Below are positions 26,709 to 35,814 of a DNA stretch of 48,003 bases, piece by piece. Position 1 is the stretch's first letter; every line of letters starts with the position of its first letter. Source of the DNA: Actinobacteria bacterium HGW-Actinobacteria-7 (lineage in GTDB: Bacteria; Actinomycetota; Coriobacteriia; Anaerosomatales; PHET01); contig PHET01000016.1 in assembly GCA_002841275.1 (NCBI GenBank), positions 1 through 48,003 on the forward strand, given 5' to 3'. The translations under genes and the position numbers were made by a program. The notes under the pieces are model-generated. The model searched no databases. It was given only the letters and a program-made list of their open reading frames with translations, and was not told the origin of the DNA.

Positions 26709-28198
26709 GAGTTCACCTCCACGTCAGCGCGCATGCCCGCCGCGAGTTCGAGGGCCTTATGGAGGGCCGCCGCTTTGTGTCGGCACTCTTCATATTCCTT
26801 CTCCGGGACTGAGTCGGCGACTATCCCCGCGCCCGCCTGCAGGTATGCGGTGCCGTCGACTAGAACGACCGTGCGGATGGTGATGCACATGTCCATCGCT
26901 CCATCGAGGCCCACATAGCCGACTGTTCCCGCGTACGGTCCGCGTGCCGCCGGCTCAAGCTCTCGAATCAGTTCCATCGCGCGTACCTTGGGAGCACCGC
27001 TCACTGTGCCTGCCGGAAACGTCGCCTCCAACGCATCGAAGGCGTCCTTGTCCGGCGCCAGGGTGCCGGTGACGTTGCTCACGATGTGCATGACGTGGCT
27101 GTAATACTCGACCTCCATCAGCTCGTCCACACTCACCGAACCCGGCGTCGAGACACGTCCCAGATCGTTTCGACCCAGGTCCACGAGCATGACGTGCTCG
27201 GCACGCTCCTTCTCGTCAGCAAGAAGGTCTGCGCGCAGCTGACCGTCTTCGCTGGCCGTAGCTCCGCGCGGGCGGGTTCCGGCAAGGGGGCGAGTGAGCA
27301 CCGTCTCGCCCTCGACGCGAACCAGCGGCTCGGGGCTCGATCCCACCAAGGTCACATCGCGGGTGCGGAGATAGAACATATAGGGGCTCGGATTCACCGC
27401 ACGCAAGACCCTGTACAGATCGATACCGTCGCCCTCGAATGGAGCGCTGAACCGCTGCGAGAGCACGATCTGGAAGATATCTCCGGCGGCGATATGTTCC
27501 TTGGCGGTCTCGACCTGCGTGAGGAAGTCGGGCTTTGAGGTGTGGGCCTTGAGCGGTACCTCTCGCGTCACACCGACGTTGCCCAGTTCGGCACCGCGAG
27601 GGCCTGCGTCGATGCGACGCAGATAGCTGTCGATGCGCTTGAGAGCCGCGTCGTAGGCCATCTCCGGCGCCCCGCCGGGGCGCACCGGCGCGATTACCTG
27701 CATGACTCGGCGAGCATGGTCGAAGGCGACCACGACGCCGGCCATCATGAAGCTGAAGTCCGGCACCGAGAACTCACTGTTGTCGTGGCGCGGTACACGT
27801 TCGAAGGTGGATGTGGTCTCGTAGCCCACGTAGCCCACGGCCCCGCCGACGAACAGAGGCAGCCCTGGAACGCGAGCTACCTTGCCCGCGTCGAGTTCTC
27901 GAGAAACGACTCGCAGCGGGTCCTCGGCACGCTCTCCGTGAACACCGCCGTTCTCGACCACGACCTCGTTGCCCCGGCCAGTGATCACCGCCCGCTCGCC
28001 GATTCCCAGGAAGCTGTAGCGGCCCAGCCTCTCCCCCCCCACAACGCTCTCAAGCAGAAAGGCCTGCTCGGCACCATCGGCCAGAGCCATAAAGGCACTG
28101 ATCGGAGTGGCCATGTCCGCGTAGACTTCGCGGGCCACCGGCACCACGTCATGATCCGCGGCCAGCCGCACGAACTCGTCTCTATTTGGCAGTATCAC
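26705..28198 (-). CDS. trpE: Anthranilate synthase component I
   Basis: Makes anthranilate from chorismate with ammonia from TrpG, the committed step. 497 residues, normal length. The N-terminal regulatory part contains LLESVVGGERLGRYSF, which includes the LLES element involved in tryptophan feedback binding. The catalytic part holds GDIFQIVLSQRF, PLAGTRPRGAT, VDLGRNDLGRV and FPAGTVSGAPKVRAMELI. It starts at a GTG, with GAGAGG upstream, and is the first gene after the T-box leader. Confidence 0.97.
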
Positions 28199-28247
28199 TT
28201 GTTCAACGCCTCTCTCCGCTTATCCTTCGTTCCCACAATCAGGGTCC

Positions 28248-28552
28248 GAAAAATACAAAGACCCCTCGTCCATCAAGGGACGAGAGGTTCTCTCGCGGTA
28301 CCACCCTTGTTGCCGGACCCGAAGGTCACGGCCACTCAGTCTCCGACAGTACTCGTGGCGCGAAACACGCCCTTCCATACCCGGCCCCTTGTATCGGTGG
28401 GTGTCCGCCGGAACTAGTAAGCGATTCCTCGCTGTTGCTCCGGAGCCTCAGGGGCCCATTCGGTCGGTCTTCCGCGCCAGGTTTCCACCGTCCCCAGCTC
28501 TCTAATGCTTCAGCACCGACGTACTCTTCCCCGTCAATGGCACATATTCGTT
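28248..28552 (-). promoter_or_regulatory. Tryptophan T-box riboswitch leader of the trp operon
   Basis: On the minus strand the leader shows the T-box AAGGGTGGTACCGCG (about 28294-28308), stem-I elements (AGAGAGCTGGGG, GGTGGAAACCTGGC) and a specifier loop containing GAATGGGCC. The specifier codon TGG at 28456-28458 is tryptophan. When uncharged tRNA-Trp binds, an antiterminator should form instead of the terminator at 28249-28287 and the operon is read. The leader lies directly between the predicted promoter and trpE. T-box control of trp genes is known in Firmicutes and some Actinobacteria. Confidence 0.95.
28249..28287 (-). terminator. T-box regulated intrinsic terminator
   Basis: Minus-strand stem CCTCTCGTCC / GGACGAGGGG with loop CTTGAT, followed by TCTTTGTATTTTTC. 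It lies just downstream of the T-box sequence, as expected for the competing terminator. Confidence 0.9.
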
Positions 28553-28558
28553 TGAGGC

Positions 28559-28589
28559 AGTCTACGCCTGCGACTCCCCTATCTGTCAA
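28559..28589 (-). promoter_or_regulatory. Putative trp operon promoter
   Basis: Minus-strand TTGACA (28584-28589), a perfect -35, and TAGACT (28559-28564) 19 bases away. The spacing is slightly long, but the position just upstream of the T-box stem I fits. Confidence 0.55.
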
Positions 28590-28626
28590 CACCCGCCGGC
28601 GTGATCTCCAACCGGCTCCGATCAGA

Positions 28627-29700
28627 CTACTTCGCGGCAGCAGGCTCGTTGGGGTCCATCAGCCGCACCACTTGTATCCTCGCGTTCTCCTTGTCGGCCA
28701 CCAATGCGAGGTCTCTGATCACATCCACATCGTTGGGGAACTCGAAGGCCGCCGGCATGGTACCGCGACTGCCATACGAGCGAATCAGCTCTCCGTCGGC
28801 CGAGATTCTCACCAGCGAGAACCTGAACGCATCGGCGACCATAGCCGAACCGTCCGACATGATACAGATGCCACGAGGCAACCCCAGCACAGCAGAGCCC
28901 GCCTTGGCAGCATCGAAGACCCAAAGCACAGTGCCGTCAGGGTCAAGCGCGACGACCCTCGCATTGTTGGTGTCGGATACGACCAGAGTTCCGTCGGCGG
29001 CAAAGACCACCCCGTTGGGGCGCATGAAGTCCGATCCCGGCTTCACCTTGGTGATGCTCGCCTTGAGCTGACCGTCTACCGAGAAGAGCTTGACCCCCGC
29101 AGCGTCAGTGACGGCCACCGTGTCCCCGGATACCGCGACGTCGGTAGGACTCCACGCCGAAGCGCGCTTCTTGTTCGTGGGAGGGTGAAACGACCTGATG
29201 AGCCGCCCGCGTGGGCTGTAGACCATGATGGCTCCACGTCGAAGGTCGGCCACAAACACCGTACCGTCTTTGGTCACGTCCAGCCCGGCCGGTTGGCTCA
29301 GGTTGTCTTTGCGCTGCGCGACGGGCGTGTCGGTAACAGTACGACCGAACTCTCTCCTGAAGCGACCCTTTTCGCTGAACACGCAGATCCGACCGTGACC
29401 GGTATCCGAGACGTAGATGTCGTTTGCCGGACCGTACGCGGCGGCCAACGGTCGGTCGAACCCGGGAAGGTCCCCTTCCCCCGGGCCCTTGACGATCAGA
29501 ACCGATTCGAGCCCCGCGCCCTCAACCGCATGCGGAGCGGGTTCACGCGCCCAGCGAAGGAGAAGCCAGATGAAGACGACCAGCAGCACGGCAATGAACG
29601 CCAACAACGCGACCTGCGCCGGGCGGCTGCCCAATCGAGAATCCTCGCGGCGGCGGCGCGGTGGCTGCGCGGAAGATACCGGCTCGACCGAGTCGGTCAT
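28627..29700 (-). CDS. Membrane-anchored NHL-repeat beta-propeller protein
   Basis: Protein of 357 residues from the ATG at 29698-29700, which overlaps the stop of the giant cytochrome gene in TGATG. A short basic N-terminus (PPRRRREDSR) precedes one membrane helix (about 30-52, VALLAFIAVLLVVFIWLLL), so the rest should lie outside the cell. It consists of about six NHL-type repeats such as YGPANDIYVSDTGHGRICVFS, QPAGLDVTKDGTVFVADL and RPNGVVFAADGTLVVSDTNN, forming one propeller. NHL proteins often accompany multiheme cytochromes, as here. It has no haem motifs and no evident active site. A binding or scaffold role for the neighbouring protein is likely (inference). Confidence 0.88.
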   Translation of the reverse strand: MTDSVEPVSSAQPPRRRREDSRLGSRPAQVALLAFIAVLLVVFIWLLLRWAREPAPHAVEGAGLESVLIVKGPGEGDLPGFDRPLAAAYGPANDIYVSDTGHGRICVFSEKGRFRREFGRTVTDTPVAQRKDNLSQPAGLDVTKDGTVFVADLRRGAIMVYSPRGRLIRSFHPPTNKKRASAWSPTDVAVSGDTVAVTDAAGVKLFSVDGQLKASITKVKPGSDFMRPNGVVFAADGTLVVSDTNNARVVALDPDGTVLWVFDAAKAGSAVLGLPRGICIMSDGSAMVADAFRFSLVRISADGELIRSYGSRGTMPAAFEFPNDVDVIRDLALVADKENARIQVVRLMDPNEPAAAK

Positions 29701-32700
29701 CACAGTCCGTTGCCGGCATGGGTGTGACAACCCGAAGCCGTGCAGTCCAAGGGCCAGACCGACAGGTCGGCCTCGGTATGATTGGCCACCGTGAGATCGT
29801 GACAGGAATCGCAGAAGAACCGCAGGTCCCAGCCGCCGCCGGGTACCGGCGCGACAACCAGGTTCTCGGCGGTATTGGCCGTGTTCGTACCCACAACCGT
29901 CTCGAGCAGCGCGAATTCGTTGATTGAGCCGTGTGCGTCATGACAGTTCGCGCAGGTAAGCCCGTCGCCCTTCGCGAATCCGAGACTACTCCTCAGCTCA
30001 GGCGAGACCGACGAACCGCCTCCGTGAACGTTGGTGCCCCACACCGCGGAGATGTTGGCAGTAGTGGTTGCTCCCCCGGCCGCAAGCGGTGCCTCGGCCC
30101 AACTGCCCGTCTGGGCAGCAGTTGGCAGCGCTGCATCGTGACAGCGGAAACAAAGCATCTCACCGGTAGCAGAGATCGTGTGGGTCGTAGTGGGGCTCTC
30201 CGGATCGACGCACGGGGTGGTTACCGAAGCGGTGTGCGGCTCGTGGCAGTTCGCGCAACCCAATCGCGAACCAGTCGCAATCGAGTCTTTCGACAACAAG
30301 TCATGCCGAGTGCCCGGGCCTGCTCCAACGAGCCTGGTCGCGATATCAGACGCTCCGCCCTCAACGCCGCCGGAGGTATGACAGCGCAGACAACGATCGT
30401 CGGCCGAGTACGGATACAATCCCGCTTCCCGTGACGTGTGGGCGATGTGGCAGCTCAGACAGACCACTTTGGTTCCGGTGGTCGGCTCGACCACACCGGT
30501 GCTATGCGCAGAAGCCTCAAAGCCGCGCAGGTCCCCGTTGGGTGAGTCTCCGGAAGTTCCGTGGCACTCGTAGCAAAACGCGTTGCCCGACGTCTCGGGA
30601 CCCGCCCGAAGCAACCCTTTGACGGTAGCCGTCTGATCGGCCGAGTGAACTCCGTGACACGATGAACACTGAAGAATGCCGGTGCCGCTTCCCATGGGAA
30701 CGGGATGACGCGAGGTGCGGCTCTCATCCAGGAAATCGCTCAGGACGTCTGAAGCCGACGTACCGTCATGACAACTGAGGCAGAGCGGCGCATCGATGGT
30801 CGTCGTGCCCACGAGCAAGTTCAGCCCCGTCGAAGCGTGGGTACTGTGACAGACCGCGCACATCGCAGTGTCGCTGCTGTACCCGCCATGCGGGGAGTCC
30901 GTCGTGGTCGTCGAAGACTCCGCGACCGTACGGATATACGACCGGGCACTTGGTGGACCGACATTATCCGACGCATCGACCGTAGCGACGCTGTACCAGT
31001 ACTCGGTATAGGAGGCCGTCGTTACATCGTGGTAGGTAGGTTCGGACACTGGTCCAGACGCCGTCATGGTCGTCGCGGTCGCGGTGCTGGAGGTTGACCG
31101 GTAGACGTGATAGCCGGCCGCGAGCGGAACCGGCGCCCAGGTAAGAGTGACCGACGCGGTATTCCTGGGACTGATGGCCGCTGGCGGCTGGATGTACTCG
31201 GGCGTTGTTGCGGTGAAAGTCGTGGGAGAACTCAGTGGGCCCTCGCCGCGCCCGTCCGACACGGAGACCCCGTATCGCAGCTCAACGAAGCGAGGCACCA
31301 TTGTGTCCTCGTACGACCGATCCATACCAGGGGTGATGGTGGCGATCGCCGAGAACGGCGCGCCTGCAATCGAACGCCATACTCGATAACTGACCGGTGG
31401 AACCGTCCCGGTGCTTTCGCCCCAGTTAAGCAGAACGCCCCGAGCCCCAGCATCTGTCGACAGTACGGCGATCGGAGAGCGAGGCACGTCCGCAAGAGTC
31501 GTGACCCATGCGCCACCCGAGGAATCAGAGACGTTTCCTGCGACATCGACCGCAGCGACGGTGTAGGAGTAAGCAGTCTCAGTCGTCAACGAACTCAACG
31601 TCATGCTGTTGACGGGCGAGGTCCCGACCAGCGACCCGAAGTTGCGGACCTCGTAGTAGCCCATCCCCGACGCCGTGTCGACGCTCGGATCCCACGTAAG
31701 GAGGACGCTCGAGGCCGATTGCGCCACAGCTGAAGGTGTCGACGGAGTGGACGGCGGGGTGGCATCGACCTTGCCGGACATGCTCTTGACGCTCTCCTTG
31801 TTGCCGCCCGGATCGATTGAGTACCAGTAGATGGTCTGCTCACCATCAACGGGAGGACTGATGGGGACCGAATAGGATTTCCAAGGACCTGCCGCCGACG
31901 TCCAGCTGTAGTACGTCAGTCCCGGCTCGTTCGAAACAAAGGAGATCTGGGGCTTGCCCAAGAACCAACCGTCGTTGCCGTTCGGCGCAGGCGGATCCAC
32001 CACGATTGACGTCACCGGCGGTGATAGGTCGGTTGTTCGCAAGATGGTTCCCGTTGCGCCCACGATCCAGCCATGATCAGCGTCCGTGAATCCGACTGCG
32101 TTGAGCTGATTGAGCGTGCCCGGAAGCTGTGAGGACCATGCAGAACCACCGTTGGCCGTCAGCCTGACCACGCCGCTGTCGCCGACCAGGTACCCACGCA
32201 TGGAGTCCAGGAACGTCATGCCTCGGAGAATCGTGGTGACCCCGGATGTCTGCGCGGTCCACGTGGTGCCGCCACTCGCCGCCGTCCTGAACAGAACGCC
32301 GCCACCACCCGCAACCCACCCTGTCTGTGTATCGACGAATGAACCTGCGTACAGGACCTGCGCGGTGATGGTCTGGGTGGTCCATGAGGAACCACCGTTC
32401 GTGGTCTTAGCTACTATTCCGCCGCTGCCCCAGGCATACGCCGTCTGGGTGCTGACCGCAGAAACACCCCACAGTGTCGTGGAGGTGGGGATGACGCCAG
32501 TCCCCTGAGGCGTCCAAGTGGTGCCGCCGTTCTGCGTCCCCAGAATCACACCTGACGCTCCGACTGCCCAGCCTGAGTTCACATCACGGAAGTCGACACC
32601 GTAGAGGGCCGTCGTGATACCGGAAGTCTGGGCCGCCCATGTCGTGTGGCTTGTTGTGGTTCTTATCTGACCCGCAGTGCCGACGGCCCACCCCTTGTCT

Positions 32701-34844
32701 TGTGTCACGAAGTCGACGCCGTAGTAGTTGCTACTCGTCCCAGTGGGCTGCTGAGCTCCCCACGTGCGCCCGCCGTCATGCGTATGGACGATTGAGCTGT
32801 CTCCCACCGCCCATCCCTCATCGCTTGACGCGAAGGAAAGGTTCCGGAAGTTGGCAATCGACCAGAATCCGGTGCTCTCCCACGTGGCTCCCGCATCGAA
32901 CGTGCGGCGCATTGCTCCCGCATCACCAACGATGCCCGCGACCGTCGCGTTCGCAACCGTGACCTGACGCAGAATACCCGTGAACCCTGAGTTCTGAGCG
33001 GTCCAGGTCGTTCCGCCGTTGGTGGTGTGCAGCACGACGGATCCGGTTGCGGCTCCCCCGACTGCCCATCCGTTGTTCACATCGGCCATCTCGATGGAGT
33101 AGAGCGCCAGCGTGGTGGGCACCGTCTGTGCGACCCAGGTGGTGCCCCCGTTGGTCGTCCTGCGAAGGCGACCCGTTGTGCTGGTAAACCATCCGTTGGT
33201 CACATCCGTGAATTGAACCGAGTAGATTGCCGAAGTCACGCCAGAGGTCCGAGCTGACCATGTCTCGCCGCCGTCGACCGTCGCCCTGATCGTCCCAGCC
33301 CCGCCGACCGCCCAACCGCGATCAGAATCGAGGAAGAACACATCGTAGAGCGGCTGGGTCGTGCCGGAGGGCTTGGCCATCCAAGTGGCTCCGCCATCGA
33401 CCGTCTTGAGTATCGTGCCGCCCGCTCCGACCGCCCAAGCGGTCTGCGCGTTCACGCCAGTGACCGAATACAGTATCTGCGAGGTGCCTGATGCCTGCGG
33501 TGACCAACTCGCACCTGCGTCGGTCGTCTTGCGAAGGAATCCACCAGAACCGACTATCCACCCGTTCACGTTGTCGACGAACTTCACTGCATACAGGTCG
33601 CTGGCACCGAGGGTGCGGGTGGCCCATGAGTCGCCGGCGTCCTCGGTAGTCATCACCAGGCCCGCCGCACCGACCACTATTCCTGAGCTGGGTCCCGTCC
33701 AAGACGCCCCATTGAGGCGCGAAGTCGTGCCCTGTTGCTGGCCCTGCCAGACAGCGCCGTCATCGACCGTGCGAAGCATCACACCGTTCGCCCCGACCAG
33801 CTGGGCCTTGGAACCCTCGGCGGCGACCACTCCATACATCGTCTGGGCGCCAGACTTCTGAGACTCCCAAGTCACTCCGCCGTCGCGGGTGAACAACACA
33901 AGACCTGTGGCCCCCGCTATCCACCCGGTGGACGAGTCTCGGAACGAGACCGACTGCATAGTGCTGGTGAGCGTGGTGGGCACACTTAGGTTGTTCATGT
34001 ACTTCACCGTCAGCGAGTTCCACGTCGACCCGCCGTCTGTGGTCTTCAAGAATGTCCCCGACGCACCCACCGCGTAGCCGATTTGTCTGTCGACAAAATC
34101 GACACCGTTGAGGACCGCCGTTACACCGCTCGTTTGCGTCGTCCACGTGGACCCATTGGCTGTTCCGACGATGGTTCCCGCCGCGCCGACCGCCCATGCG
34201 TGGGTCGTGTCGACAGAGCTGACTCCGTAGAGAATCTGCGATGTGGGCGACGGCGTTGCTGCAGACCATCCCGTGCCGCCGTTCGTGGTCTGACGAAGCG
34301 CCCCGCCAGCACCGACCGCCCAACCCGTTTGAGTTGTGGCCATGGAGATTCCGTAAAGGTTCTGGTTGATGCCCGACGTCTGCGTCGTCCAGGTGGATCC
34401 ACCGTCAGTCGTGTTCTTGATGACTCCGTTGCCGGTACCGCCGAGTCTGTTTCCGACGACCCAACCAATCCGAGAGTCAACGAAATCAACGGCCCGAAGC
34501 GTGTCGGTCGAGCCCGGATCAAGCGAGTTCCACTGCGCGCCGTCATCGTCGGAGTGGAGCAAGATTCCCGGTCCACCCACGGCCCACGCTTCCGAGCCGA
34601 CAACGTCGACGCCGTAGAGCAGGTTGCCTTGCGGGAGCGGATTCTGCCAGTACCAGGACTTCTGGCCGGTCGGAGCGGTCGAGAGGGCACCATACGCAAG
34701 AGAGATCGCACCGATCACGAGCCCGACTGTCGTGAACACGATCAGGGTCCGGAAACTCCGGGCCGAGACACGCCGAACAGGCCTTCGGGACATCCTCCCT
34801 CGGCCTGTGGACCTTCGTGGGGTGCGCTCAGTCAGAAATCCCAC
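29700..34844 (-). CDS. Giant exported fusion: 21 Ycf48/BNR-like repeats, Ig-like and FN3 modules, undecaheme cytochrome c domain
   Basis: Protein of 1714 residues starting at a GTG with GGAG upstream. A basic, R-rich start and one hydrophobic segment (about 32-56) serve as signal peptide or anchor. Residues about 60-940 hold 21 repeats of about 42 residues with the pattern GWAVG..G.I..T.DGG.TW..Q.SG, as in Ycf48/BNR propellers; 21 is three seven-bladed propellers. An Ig-like module (about 940-1022) and three FN3 modules (about 1025-1310) follow. From C1329 to about 1707 there are ten CxxCH motifs (CAVCH, CLSCH, CSSCH, CYECH, CLSCH, CLRCH, CANCH, CFRCH, CANCH, CDSCH) and a final CTASGCH: eleven predicted haems. 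I infer a surface electron-transfer or adhesion role. No cytochrome-maturation genes are in the window. Confidence 0.93.
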   Translation of the reverse strand: MGFLTERTPRRSTGRGRMSRRPVRRVSARSFRTLIVFTTVGLVIGAISLAYGALSTAPTGQKSWYWQNPLPQGNLLYGVDVVGSEAWAVGGPGILLHSDDDGAQWNSLDPGSTDTLRAVDFVDSRIGWVVGNRLGGTGNGVIKNTTDGGSTWTTQTSGINQNLYGISMATTQTGWAVGAGGALRQTTNGGTGWSAATPSPTSQILYGVSSVDTTHAWAVGAAGTIVGTANGSTWTTQTSGVTAVLNGVDFVDRQIGYAVGASGTFLKTTDGGSTWNSLTVKYMNNLSVPTTLTSTMQSVSFRDSSTGWIAGATGLVLFTRDGGVTWESQKSGAQTMYGVVAAEGSKAQLVGANGVMLRTVDDGAVWQGQQQGTTSRLNGASWTGPSSGIVVGAAGLVMTTEDAGDSWATRTLGASDLYAVKFVDNVNGWIVGSGGFLRKTTDAGASWSPQASGTSQILYSVTGVNAQTAWAVGAGGTILKTVDGGATWMAKPSGTTQPLYDVFFLDSDRGWAVGGAGTIRATVDGGETWSARTSGVTSAIYSVQFTDVTNGWFTSTTGRLRRTTNGGTTWVAQTVPTTLALYSIEMADVNNGWAVGGAATGSVVLHTTNGGTTWTAQNSGFTGILRQVTVANATVAGIVGDAGAMRRTFDAGATWESTGFWSIANFRNLSFASSDEGWAVGDSSIVHTHDGGRTWGAQQPTGTSSNYYGVDFVTQDKGWAVGTAGQIRTTTSHTTWAAQTSGITTALYGVDFRDVNSGWAVGASGVILGTQNGGTTWTPQGTGVIPTSTTLWGVSAVSTQTAYAWGSGGIVAKTTNGGSSWTTQTITAQVLYAGSFVDTQTGWVAGGGGVLFRTAASGGTTWTAQTSGVTTILRGMTFLDSMRGYLVGDSGVVRLTANGGSAWSSQLPGTLNQLNAVGFTDADHGWIVGATGTILRTTDLSPPVTSIVVDPPAPNGNDGWFLGKPQISFVSNEPGLTYYSWTSAAGPWKSYSVPISPPVDGEQTIYWYSIDPGGNKESVKSMSGKVDATPPSTPSTPSAVAQSASSVLLTWDPSVDTASGMGYYEVRNFGSLVGTSPVNSMTLSSLTTETAYSYTVAAVDVAGNVSDSSGGAWVTTLADVPRSPIAVLSTDAGARGVLLNWGESTGTVPPVSYRVWRSIAGAPFSAIATITPGMDRSYEDTMVPRFVELRYGVSVSDGRGEGPLSSPTTFTATTPEYIQPPAAISPRNTASVTLTWAPVPLAAGYHVYRSTSSTATATTMTASGPVSEPTYHDVTTASYTEYWYSVATVDASDNVGPPSARSYIRTVAESSTTTTDSPHGGYSSDTAMCAVCHSTHASTGLNLLVGTTTIDAPLCLSCHDGTSASDVLSDFLDESRTSRHPVPMGSGTGILQCSSCHGVHSADQTATVKGLLRAGPETSGNAFCYECHGTSGDSPNGDLRGFEASAHSTGVVEPTTGTKVVCLSCHIAHTSREAGLYPYSADDRCLRCHTSGGVEGGASDIATRLVGAGPGTRHDLLSKDSIATGSRLGCANCHEPHTASVTTPCVDPESPTTTHTISATGEMLCFRCHDAALPTAAQTGSWAEAPLAAGGATTTANISAVWGTNVHGGGSSVSPELRSSLGFAKGDGLTCANCHDAHGSINEFALLETVVGTNTANTAENLVVAPVPGGGWDLRFFCDSCHDLTVANHTEADLSVWPLDCTASGCHTHAGNGL

Positions 34845-35057
34845 ATTCTCTCCAGCGACGAATACACCACAATACTACCATCATGAGGGACGTTCTTCGA
34901 GGTCAGGTACACAATCCACACAACTTGTGAACCGAATAACGAATAGAAGCGAAGCTGATAGTAGATTAAGCGACTGCCATGCCGTCGCGATGCCCGGGTT
35001 CGCGCATCTGGCTGCGAGGATTCAGTGCGGGGCTATCGAATCCGGAATGCCGAGAAG
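34845..35057. other. Intergenic region upstream of the giant cytochrome gene
   Basis: Noticeably more AT-rich than its surroundings at 34861-34970. It should hold the promoter of the cytochrome-NHL gene pair; TAGTAT on the minus strand near 34875 is a possible -10, with no convincing -35. I see no gene. Confidence 0.4.
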
Positions 35058-35089
35058 CCCCCTTGCGTGACGGTACGTCTCACAGGGGG
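35058..35089 (-). terminator. Probable terminator of the his operon
   Basis: Hairpin 34 bases after the hisE stop. A 6-bp stem (CCCCCT/AGGGGG), a 3-base bulge and a further GTGA/TCAC stem close a 9-base loop. The sequence after it on the minus strand (CTTCTCGG) is only weakly T-rich, so termination efficiency is uncertain. Confidence 0.5.
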
Positions 35090-35123
35090 AATCATCGAGC
35101 GCGATGCAGCGGCGCTCGGCTAC

Positions 35124-35423
35124 CTACTTGAAGCGCGAAGCCAACTCTTCAGCCAGCTCATTGGGGGTGAGGCCCCATCGCGCCAGCACCACCATGAGGT
35201 GGTACGTCAGGTCTGCGGCCTCGTAGCGCAGATGATCGCGGTCGGCGTCCTTTGCGGCCATGATCACCTCTCCGGACTCCTCGGCGATCTTCTTGAGCAG
35301 TGAGTCCTCTGGGCCGGTCAGCAGCCTAGCAGTGTACGAAGAGTCCGGATCCGCGCTACGACGCGAGTCGATAGTCGACCAAAGCTGGTCGATCGCCTCT
35401 CCGAACGCCCGAGCGTCACTCAT
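35124..35423 (-). CDS. hisE: Phosphoribosyl-ATP pyrophosphatase
   Basis: Second step of histidine synthesis, hydrolysing phosphoribosyl-ATP to phosphoribosyl-AMP. 99 residues from the ATG at 35421-35423, which overlaps the hisI stop in ATGAGTGA and has AAAGGCGG upstream. [16 protein letters not shown] and [15 protein letters not shown] contain the E-x2-E and E-x2-D metal-binding motifs of the all-alpha MazG-like fold. It is separate from hisI and is the last gene of the his operon. Confidence 0.95.
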   Translation of the reverse strand: MSDARAFGEAIDQLWSTIDSRRSADPDSSYTARLLTGPEDSLLKKIAEESGEVIMAAKDADRDHLRYEAADLTYHLMVVLARWGLTPNELAEELASRFK

Positions 35424-35799
35424 TGCTGCCGCCTTTCGCAAGTGAACGTGCTACCGGATAGAGCTGTCGATAGAAGCAACTGCGCTCGTTGGTGTGGCAT
35501 GCTCCAGGGCCGTTCTGTGTCACCTTGACGACCAGGCAGTCCGCGTCGCAGTCGTAGAAGATCTCGTGGACGTCCTGGGTGTGCCCCGAAGACTCCCCCT
35601 TCATCCAGTACTTCTGCCGGGAACGGCTCCAGAACCAGGTCTTGCCGGTCTCGACGGTCTCGACGAGCGACTCTCGGTTCATGTAGGCGACCATCAACAC
35701 GTCGCCCGTCTCGGAGTCTTGAACCACTGCCGGAATGAGTCCCGCATCGTCGTACTTCATTTCGTCTATGCCGAGAAGGTCCTGCTCACGGTTGGACAT
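35416..35799 (-). CDS. hisI: Phosphoribosyl-AMP cyclohydrolase
   Basis: Third step of histidine synthesis, opening the adenine ring of phosphoribosyl-AMP. 127 residues. [30 protein letters not shown] and [12 protein letters not shown] (metal ligands, with Cys) are the family segments; [15 protein letters not shown] is the C-terminal zinc part. The ATG is preceded by GAGAGG and lies 15 bases after hisF. Confidence 0.96.
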   Translation of the reverse strand: MSNREQDLLGIDEMKYDDAGLIPAVVQDSETGDVLMVAYMNRESLVETVETGKTWFWSRSRQKYWMKGESSGHTQDVHEIFYDCDADCLVVKVTQNGPGACHTNERSCFYRQLYPVARSLAKGGSNE

Positions 35800-35814
35800 C
35801 GGTGTGTCTGCCTC

